NCBI GenBank assembly: GCA_964644655.1
Contig: CAZXYA010000606.1
Location: 1 to 5,384, forward strand
DNA length: 5,384 bases
Direction of reading: 5' to 3'
From: JAFMDF01 sp964644655
Lineage (GTDB): Bacteria; Bacteroidota; Bacteroidia; Chitinophagales; Saprospiraceae
Shown here: positions 1 to 4,860 of the stretch, in pieces
Layout of the letters: each line of letters begins with the position of its first letter
How positions within the stretch are numbered: the first letter of the stretch is position 1
Notes under the pieces: generated by a model
The model's input: the letters and a program-made list of their open reading frames with translations, nothing else
What the model was told of the DNA's origin: nothing
Database searches by the model: none
Position numbers and translations under genes: made by a program

Positions 1-494
1 CTATCCACATACGTAATAACATCATTGCGAATAAAATCGAGATGATTACTGGCTTGCCCCAATTGATACTTTGCTTGAATTTCTGGATTACTGTGTTGGC
101 TTATCGAGTAATCACGAAACCTACTCACATGGTCTCCTACTTCATTTTTAAGCGCTTCATTGATGTCCAATTGATAAGAAATTCCCACTAGAATTACCTC
201 TTCAAGGATGAATTCTTGGCAAGCAGATAGTATTTCACGATGCCACTTAGCATCTGTATAATAAAGTACAGGATATGTTTTATCCTTGTTCTCGGCATAA
301 TCTTCTGGCAGCTCTATATACAGTTCATAGTTTCGTTCTGTCTTGCTGTCTTTTATGGGGACGACCCGAATTTGTGGCAATTCTAAGGAAGTTCCTATGG
401 GGATTGATGCCATGTCTTTTACATTATCTACCTGCGCGAAGACAGCCGTTGTAAACATGGTGATGGACAGTACTACTAATTTAATTACTTTCAT
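1..494 (-). CDS. Exported putative esterase (alpha/beta hydrolase, PF00756-like), N-terminal part
   Basis: The reading frame starts at the ATG complementary to 492-494 and stays open to the left edge, about 164 residues, so the C-terminus is missing. It begins with a signal peptide (MKVIKLVVLSITMFTTAVFA, then QVDN), so the product is probably periplasmic or secreted. The mature part has the order typical of Fes/IroE-like putative esterases: a strand with YELYIELPEDY, then KTYPVLYYTDAKW, then EEVILVGISY, then a segment with SRFRDYS and a final LDFIRNDVITYVD. In this family the nucleophile GxSxG follows shortly after that point, so the catalytic residues lie outside the window. The substrate cannot be inferred; family members cleave siderophore esters, acylated sugars or other esters. 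The start is preceded by A-rich sequence (AAAGTAGATAAAA) rather than a Shine-Dalgarno site. It is related in fold to the N-terminal domain of the 681-aa protein on the same strand. Upstream lie two tandem repeat units with paired boxes that may be its control region. Confidence 0.85.
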   Translation of the reverse strand, partial: MKVIKLVVLSITMFTTAVFAQVDNVKDMASIPIGTSLELPQIRVVPIKDSKTERNYELYIELPEDYAENKDKTYPVLYYTDAKWHREILSACQEFILEEVILVGISYQLDINEALKNEVGDHVSRFRDYSISQHSNPEIQAKYQLGQASNHLDFIRNDVITYVD

Positions 495-531
495 TTTTAT
501 CTACTTTAATTAGTGATGGATATTCGTATAA

Positions 532-692
532 AAGTACTTGGACACAATTATCTTATATTTTATGACGGAATCTTTTTGATTGATACTTCGTTATTTTTTG
601 CGGCAATAACGATGCTATTACCACAAAAAATGCCTCGTCTAAATCAAAAATCTCCTCGGTCAAAAACTAAATTTAATTATGTCCAAGTACTT
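532..692. repeat. Repeat unit 1 (161 bp) with 19-bp inverted termini
   Basis: The ends are inverted copies of each other: AAGTACTTGGACACAATTA at 532-550 and its complement at 674-692, with one mismatch in 19. The interior holds a small hairpin (CGTTATT at 589-595 against AATAACG at 605-611) and the paired CGAGG boxes at 624-658. The unit aligns, with divergence, to the next 161 bp. The inverted ends resemble a miniature inverted-repeat element, and a TA on each side could be a target duplication, but the AAGTACTT ends are themselves palindromic, so the exact border is uncertain. It may equally be a duplicated promoter region of the esterase to its left. Confidence 0.6.
624..658 (-). promoter_or_regulatory. 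Paired CGAGG boxes, 21 bp apart, in repeat unit 1 (possible LytTR-type operator)
   Basis: On the minus strand two direct copies of a box beginning CGAGG and followed by a T-run occur: CGAGGAGATTTTTG (658-645) and CGAGGCATTTTTTG (637-624). The CGAGG cores are exactly 21 bp apart, or two helical turns. LytTR regulators such as AgrA bind two 9-bp direct repeats with a 12-13 bp spacer, giving the same period. The base sequence does not match the AgrA consensus, so the assignment rests on layout alone. The pair lies about 130-165 bp upstream of the esterase start at 494. Confidence 0.35.
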
Positions 693-854
693 AGTACATT
701 GTAAAATAATTAACTTTACTTTTTGATGGTCTCTTTTAAATCTATTCGTCGTTATTTTTTTCGACAATCCAAGAAGGATTCTCTCAAAAAATGCCTCGAC
801 TAGCTTCAAAATAGCCTCGACCAAAATAGCAACTTATTTAATTTACAATGTACT
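693..854. repeat. Repeat unit 2, diverged tandem copy of unit 1
   Basis: This segment follows unit 1 at a period of 161 bp. CAAAAAATGCCTCG is identical at 624-637 and 785-798, and TCGTTATTTTTT occurs in both units at nearly the same offset. Like unit 1 it has inverted ends of its own: AGTACATTGTAAA at 693-705 and the exact complement at 842-854. The inner sequence has diverged, while the paired CGAGG boxes and their spacing are kept. The small inner hairpin of unit 1 is not preserved. Confidence 0.55.
785..819 (-). promoter_or_regulatory. Paired CGAGG boxes, 21 bp apart, in repeat unit 2 (possible LytTR-type operator)
   Basis: A second pair with the same orientation and spacing: CGAGGCTATTTTG (819-807) and CGAGGCATTTTTTG (798-785) on the minus strand. 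Both cores and the 21-bp period survive although much of the surrounding unit has diverged. That suggests selection on the boxes, or recent local copying of this part. It lies about 290-325 bp upstream of the esterase start. Confidence 0.35.
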
Positions 855-881
855 TAGTTAATCTTTAGATTGTACGTCATT

Positions 882-1132
882 CTACTCAACATCAAACAGC
901 CCAGATTTAGCAAGCTGTCGAGAAATAATAGAAAGTTGATTACTTTCACGATCCGTATTGGCAGTTCCGAAAAAGGCAATCACCAAATCCTTTGAAGGAG
1001 ATATATAAAGTCCTAATTATAGGTTTCATATTTTGGACTAGAAACATTTAAGGTATCAGTCTCTTCTTTTGAATTGGTATTACAGGATTGTAAAAGAATT
1101 AGGATTAAGAGAAGGGAGCTACTACTTTCCAT
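882..1132 (-). pseudogene. Remnant of a lipoprotein serine hydrolase (beta-lactamase-like), internally deleted
   Basis: Two fragments of one gene appear to be joined out of frame. The N-terminal part (1132 to 1013) reads MESSSSLLLILILLQSCNTN and on to a stop after 39 residues; LLQSC is a lipobox. The second part (1016 to 882), in another frame, reads LGLYISPSKDLVIAFFGT and ends QLAKSGLFDVE then stop. This matches the last segment of class C beta-lactamase-like serine hydrolases, where a G-(I/L)-Y-(I/V)-x-P-x-x-D-LV(I/V) strand is typical. The SxxK and YxN catalytic parts, normally about 300 residues, are absent. The junction lies near 1013-1020. Translation continues upstream in frame as IKKFIP before the first Met, so the native start may have been at 1148-1150, where ATT now stands in place of ATG. 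The tail assignment rests on motif recognition only, and two unrelated fragments cannot be fully excluded. Confidence 0.65.
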
Positions 1133-1196
1133 AGGTATAAACTTTTTAATTGATGCTGTTAATTGTATTTGAGGGATGGGAATAACTAAAATTGGT

Positions 1197-1321
1197 TCTT
1201 TGACAATTTTTGCAAAATGAGGATGGAATGTGGAATTCAGTCCACACGAAGCACTAATTTTTAGTTAATTAAGGCGTTGACTGAAGTCAACACTCCAATA
1301 AAATGCAAAAATTGTCAAAGA
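1197..1321. repeat. REPIN-like element: two inverted REP-type hairpins within 18-bp inverted arms
   Basis: The outer arms TCTTTGACAATTTTTGCA (1197-1214) and its exact complement (1304-1321) enclose about 90 bp. Inside are two hairpin sequences in opposite orientation: 1276-1297, with stem GTTGACT-ga-AGTCAAC, and the complement of 1224-1245, with stem GTGGA and TCCAC. Aligned in the same direction, these 22-mers agree at 18 positions, and one pair of differences (T-A against G-C in the stem) is compensatory. Two REPs in inverted order are the form that RAYT-family (REP-associated tyrosine) transposases mobilise. No transposase is present in the window. As transcribed DNA, the structure could also end transcription in either direction. 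Positions 1133-1196 hold nothing further recognised. Confidence 0.6.
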
Positions 1322-1335
1322 CCCCTAAAATTGAT

Positions 1336-1470
1336 GCCGTCAGGTATCGTATGTCGGTAGAAAATTAGAATTATTTCTTTCATTTCCGTGCCTTTTGGTA
1401 CGGTAGGTAATACATATCGTACCTGACGGCACGAAAATCAGAGACAATTGTTCGCATTTTCTACCGACAT
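1336..1470. repeat. Inverted repeats in crossing order A-B-A'-B'
   Basis: Arm A, GCCGTCAGGTA (1336-1346), is exactly complementary to 1420-1430. Arm B, ATGTCGGTAGAAAAT (1351-1365), is exactly complementary to 1456-1470. The order is A, B, A', B' rather than the nested order of a simple palindrome. Both strands therefore carry the same two sequence words in different arrangement, as expected if two copies of a short dispersed repeat sit in opposite orientation and one is split or rearranged. The stretch 1443-1460 also resembles the outer arm of the neighbouring REPIN-like element (GACAATTGTTCGCA against GACAATTTTTGCA). The remaining DNA up to 1535 shows no gene. Confidence 0.55.
1387..1433. 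terminator. Two-part hairpin downstream of the 681-aa gene, possible terminator
   Basis: CGTGCC (1387-1392) pairs with GGCACG (1428-1433), and GGTACG (1397-1402) pairs with CGTACC (1418-1423). The two stems are separated by a four-base symmetric internal loop and capped by 15 bases. It lies about 100 bp beyond the stop of the minus-strand gene that ends at 1536. No clear U-run follows on either strand, so intrinsic termination is uncertain. It overlaps arm A' of the crossing repeats and may simply be part of that repeat. Confidence 0.3.
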
Positions 1471-1535
1471 ATAGTTCCTAACGAAACTTATTCCTACTCC
1501 TCAATTATACTTAGAACTTGATTTGAAAATGACCA

Positions 1536-3581
1536 CTATAAATTATCAGGCTTCAACCTGTGAATAACTTCTGTACTCACCCAATACAAATTTGATAACT
1601 CATCTTCGTCGTCAGATCTAGTAAAAAACAAATACTTGCCATCTGGCGTGATACTTGGGCATCCTTCGTGAAAATTAGAATTCACTTCATTTCCCAAGTT
1701 AATTGGTTTTGTCCATGTCCCGTCTTTTTCCTTAAAGCAGACATAAATATCAGCATCTTCTCTTTTTTCATTTTCTTTGTTTTGAGTATATACTAGCAAA
1801 TAGTCTTGGGAAGGGGCAATAAATCCGTGATGACCAAATTCAATTTCAACTTCCTGTACCTCGGGGAATTTGCCATTTTTATTCTGGGCATAGTACATTT
1901 TTCTTTTTGAAATATTTGTATAAAAAAGATCGCCGTTTTCAGCTTGATTAATATAAAAAACTAGGTCATCATTTAGTGGAGCATCAAGTTGTATGGCATC
2001 ACTCCAGGAATCGGCTAAGCGGTTTACGTACCAAATTTTCTCATCCGAAAAAATAGAATCCAAAGCCGTGAAGTAAATCCTTTTGTTATCAAAGCTAACG
2101 AATGGATATAACTCCTCTTTTTTTCTCCCGTTGGTGAAATTTGCTCTTTTGGCTGGCGTCCATTTATTATCTTTAAGCTTTGAAAAATAGATAGCTACTG
2201 CTTCCTCTTTCTTATTAACCGTAAAATACGCTTCTTCTAAATCAGGAGAAAACGAAATATTCGATTCATTCCTTCCATTGATTGAAACAACTCCAGGGGC
2301 AAAAACTTCGGGAATTACGCCCGGTGGTTTTTGTCCAAAATAGAGTCTCTCTAATTTTTCGAGTCTTTGTAATAGCCCTTTAGCAAGTGAATAATCAGGG
2401 TCAATTTCCAGAGCTTTTTCGAATAGAGCCTTAGCAGTTTCAAACTGCCTTTGATTTCTGCGTACAACACCCATTCCAAGATATGATTCCTTACTTTCAG
2501 GATGCGCTTGTAAGGAATATTGAAAAATTTCTTCTGCGACCACTAAATTCTTACCAATTATCCTATCCACACCAAGGTTAAATATCATGGATATAGGTGG
2601 CAGGATTTCATACCCGTATCGTTTTGATAACCTATCGAAATGTTGCGTCATTTTATCCAACGTGTCCAAGTTTTCGTAGGGATTAAAGTCAGGGTATAAT
2701 GCGAGCAAAAATTGTGTAAAATCCATCGCTGGCACATGACCCTGATTCACCAATTCATCCACTTTATAGGTAAAACGCTCTGGTTTATGGTCTGCTAAAA
2801 CACGAGAGAATTCAGCAATAGACCCTGTTGTCGCATCGGAATCATCATCGCTATAAATGATATGTAGAAATCTGTTTTCCGCAAGCGTTTTTAAGGGACG
2901 TGATTTTATTTTTTGTTGAAGTACTGCCGGTATGTGCATAAGAGATGGGCTGCTTGCTAAGTAGCTATTAAACAGAAGAGGGTTGTTGAGCAACGTGTAA
3001 ACACTAAAAAAACCACTATTAGAAGCGCCATAAAGCACATTAAACGGAGCAGTCCGGTAGGTATTTTCAACGTGCGGCATCAGTTCTGTCTCAAAGAAGT
3101 TAATATAATTATCTGGAATGGTCATGTCTTGATTTTCCCTTGTTGGCAACAAAATACTATTTCCTTCAGGTAAATCTACTCCAATAAGTATCATCTCAGG
3201 AATTTGCGCCTCGCCCATGTAGTCTAGTGTAGAAGCTAACATGGCAAATCGAGCTCGGTAATCTGAATCCAACATATACAGCACGGGATAGGTTTTCTTG
3301 GAACTATTGTAGTTTGCAGGTAAATGGATTGATAGCGGGATAGTTTTGTTTAAGACTTTTGACTGAAGTGAAGCTATTTCGCCTAAGGTAACTGCTGGTT
3401 CACTTTGTGCTGTTGAAACAACACGAGGAGCAAGAACTTCAGGAATTGAATCTGATGGTTTTTGCCCAAAGTGTGAACTTACGGTAGTTGATGAATCATT
3501 ATTTTTTAATGCTTGTTTTTTAGTAGCACAAGCACTTAAAAAGATGGTGATTATTAAAAGTATAATGTGGTAATTTTTCAT
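1536..3581 (-). CDS. Lipoprotein with esterase, TPR and PD40 beta-propeller domains
   Basis: The 681-aa product starts with a lipoprotein signal peptide ending LSAC (Cys18), so it is probably anchored in the outer or inner membrane and faces the periplasm or outside. Residues about 65-300 form a PF00756-like esterase domain: IPLSIHLPANYN, YPVLYMLDSD, then the nucleophile region LYGASNSG with Ser187, a possible acid in the Asp-rich SDDDSD (244-249) and a likely catalytic His282 in NQGHVPAMDF. The elbow reads GxSxSG instead of the usual GxSxGG. Residues about 341-407 form two TPR helix pairs (YLGMGVVRRNQRQFETA, FEKALEIDPDY). Residues about 415-681 are PD40/WD40-like propeller repeats (FSPDLEEAYFT, SFDNKRIYFT, ITPDGKYLFFT). 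A linker is duplicated: FGQKPSDSIPEVLAPRVVS at 38-56 and FGQKPPGVIPEVFAPGVVS at 415-433. Catalysis on an unknown ester, with the propeller binding a glycan or protein, is inference. The start has only A-rich upstream sequence (AATTAAAAATCTAAACA). Confidence 0.9.
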   Translation of the reverse strand: MKNYHIILLIITIFLSACATKKQALKNNDSSTTVSSHFGQKPSDSIPEVLAPRVVSTAQSEPAVTLGEIASLQSKVLNKTIPLSIHLPANYNSSKKTYPVLYMLDSDYRARFAMLASTLDYMGEAQIPEMILIGVDLPEGNSILLPTRENQDMTIPDNYINFFETELMPHVENTYRTAPFNVLYGASNSGFFSVYTLLNNPLLFNSYLASSPSLMHIPAVLQQKIKSRPLKTLAENRFLHIIYSDDDSDATTGSIAEFSRVLADHKPERFTYKVDELVNQGHVPAMDFTQFLLALYPDFNPYENLDTLDKMTQHFDRLSKRYGYEILPPISMIFNLGVDRIIGKNLVVAEEIFQYSLQAHPESKESYLGMGVVRRNQRQFETAKALFEKALEIDPDYSLAKGLLQRLEKLERLYFGQKPPGVIPEVFAPGVVSINGRNESNISFSPDLEEAYFTVNKKEEAVAIYFSKLKDNKWTPAKRANFTNGRKKEELYPFVSFDNKRIYFTALDSIFSDEKIWYVNRLADSWSDAIQLDAPLNDDLVFYINQAENGDLFYTNISKRKMYYAQNKNGKFPEVQEVEIEFGHHGFIAPSQDYLLVYTQNKENEKREDADIYVCFKEKDGTWTKPINLGNEVNSNFHEGCPSITPDGKYLFFTRSDDEDELSNLYWVSTEVIHRLKPDNL

Positions 3582-3596
3582 TGTTTAGATTTTTAA

Positions 3597-3668
3597 TTAT
3601 TTCTTTATGAATGCTGGCAAGATTTTATGTAGAAATATTAAAAGCAGAAAGCCTATTTTATTTTTCAT
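3597..3668 (-). CDS. Possible 23-aa hydrophobic leader ORF upstream of the 681-aa gene
   Basis: The minus strand encodes MKNKIGFLLLIFLHKILPA followed by FIKK and a stop, ending 15 bases before the ATG of the large lipoprotein gene. An AAGGA Shine-Dalgarno match (complement of 3677-3681) stands 8 bases before its ATG, stronger than any site seen for the other genes here. The peptide looks like a signal-peptide core and shares the MKN start and a run of I/L with the following protein. It could be a leader peptide translated just ahead of the main gene, a remnant of a duplicated signal sequence, or chance in AT-rich DNA. There is no evidence that it is made. Confidence 0.3.
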   Translation of the reverse strand: MKNKIGFLLLIFLHKILPAFIKK

Positions 3669-3693
3669 AATTTTTATCCTTCACAACATAAAG

Positions 3694-3731
3694 ATTGAAT
3701 AAATGTATATTATATTCAATGTATAAATCAA
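3694..3731. promoter_or_regulatory. Palindrome and candidate promoter between divergent genes
   Basis: ATTGAATA (3694-3701) and TATTCAAT (3713-3720) form an 8-bp inverted repeat with an 11-bp spacer. AATGTATA occurs as a direct repeat at 3702-3709 and 3718-3725. On the minus strand, TTG (3731-3729) is followed 21 bases later by TACATTTA (3707-3700), one base from the Bacteroidota -7 element TAnnTTTG, which would place a promoter for the leader ORF and the 681-aa gene over the palindrome. The DNA is very AT-rich, so such matches are weak evidence. No convincing promoter for the kinase was found in 3732-3858. Confidence 0.25.
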
Positions 3732-3858
3732 TTAATAGGATAAACACAATAATTAAAGGACAAAACCATTTCGTCATTGATATAAAGCTTTTGTAAAAAA
3801 TTTATGGAAATTTATATTTATAGATATAATCTTTATTAGATTTTCAATAAAATCATTT

Positions 3859-4857
3859 ATGATAAAAAAGTCTTTACAACGTACAATACTCCTTAACCTA
3901 GGAGCCTTTTTATTGGTACTCATACTTGAGATATTAAGTATGTGGGCGATTAAGGATAGATTTGATACTAATTATTCTTTTTTCTTACATAGTCTTCATT
4001 ATACCATTGCCATTATGGCCATCATTTGGATAAATCATTTTATTCTCATCCCATCTTTTTTTGATAAGAGACGCTATTTTTTATATATGATACTTCTTAT
4101 TGGGAGTGTGTTTCTTGGGGCATATTGGAAAGGATATTGGAAGGATGGCTGGTATGGTGTTTATAAAATGACCTTTTTTCTGATATATACTACAGGAGCG
4201 GGGATGGCAGCATTCTTTGTAAGAAGAAATATACTATTTAGAAGAGAAAATGATGAGAAAGAAAAATTACAAAAGGAGATGGAACTTAACTATTTAAAAG
4301 AGCAGGTGAATCCTCATTTTTTATTTAATTCATTGAATAGTATTTATTCACTTTCCAGAGAGCAATCGCCAGAAACTCCTGATGTTGTGATGCAGCTCTC
4401 AGAACTAATGAGGTATCAATTAGAGAGTTCTAAAAAAGATACTGTTTTATTAAAAGAAGAGCTTGAATTTATAGAAAATTATTTATTACTTGAAGAAAAA
4501 AGATTGAGTAAACGTTGTACTATTGAGTTTTTAATTGGAGGAGATTTATTGGAGTTAAGGATTGCCCCAATGTTGTTAATCCCTTTTGTTGAAAATGCAA
4601 TTAAACATGGTGCCCAAAGTACAAATGAACAGAGTACAATTGATATTTCTGTGGCTATAAAAAACTCTACCCTTCATTTTAATGTAGTTAATTCAAAGCC
4701 TCCCGTTGATTCCGAATCGAAAAGAAAAGGACTAGGACTTGAAAATGTGATAAGGCGTTTAAATCTATTATATCCTAATGCTCACGTATTAGAAATTGAT
4801 GATATGGAAAGAATACATCGTGTAAATTTATCTATTGATCTAAAAATTAAAAAATAG
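3859..4857 (+). CDS. LytS/YehU-type membrane sensor histidine kinase
   Basis: The 332-aa protein has four hydrophobic segments (about 11-31, 43-65, 72-90 and 103-122), a charged linker likely to form a coiled coil (about 128-148), and a His_kinase domain of the PF06580 type. The phospho-accepting His153 lies in the signature NPHFLFNSLNSI (151-162). The N-box is PMLLIPFVENAIKHG (237-251), with the Mg/ATP-binding Asn246, and the glycine box is KGLGLENVIRRL (290-301). These are the hallmarks of kinases that pair with LytTR regulators. The length is usual for the short Bacteroidota members, which have no large extracellular sensor; the four helices are probably the sensing part, and the signal is unknown. 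The regulator gene starts 3 bp after its stop, so the two are almost certainly co-transcribed and translationally coupled. The gene is divergent from the esterase-propeller lipoprotein across 277 bp. No Shine-Dalgarno site precedes the ATG. Confidence 0.95.
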   Translation: MIKKSLQRTILLNLGAFLLVLILEILSMWAIKDRFDTNYSFFLHSLHYTIAIMAIIWINHFILIPSFFDKRRYFLYMILLIGSVFLGAYWKGYWKDGWYGVYKMTFFLIYTTGAGMAAFFVRRNILFRRENDEKEKLQKEMELNYLKEQVNPHFLFNSLNSIYSLSREQSPETPDVVMQLSELMRYQLESSKKDTVLLKEELEFIENYLLLEEKRLSKRCTIEFLIGGDLLELRIAPMLLIPFVENAIKHGAQSTNEQSTIDISVAIKNSTLHFNVVNSKPPVDSESKRKGLGLENVIRRLNLLYPNAHVLEIDDMERIHRVNLSIDLKIKK

Positions 4858-4860
4858 TGA

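Noticed and set aside
495..545. A promoter for the left esterase at TACTTTTA on the minus strand.
   Set aside because: It is one base from TAnnTTTG but has no TTG at the expected distance, and the same word is part of the repeat terminus.
513..704. A 63-codon open frame on the plus strand.
   Set aside because: It lies almost wholly within repeat unit 1, has no ribosome-binding site, a composition unlike a protein family, and its frame is not kept in the second repeat unit.
532..854. A CRISPR array.
   Set aside because: There are only two diverged units with a 161-bp period and no short identical repeats separated by spacers.
1197..1321. A complete insertion sequence.
   Set aside because: The arms enclose about 90 bp with no transposase frame; a non-autonomous element is the most that can be supported.
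1133..1535. A tRNA or other known structured RNA in the gap.
   Set aside because: No cloverleaf or known riboswitch core was seen; the pairing is explained by the repeats described.
3780..3858. A TAnnTTTG-type promoter for the kinase near AGCTTTTG.
   Set aside because: The TA of the element is missing and no well-spaced TTG is convincing in such AT-rich DNA.
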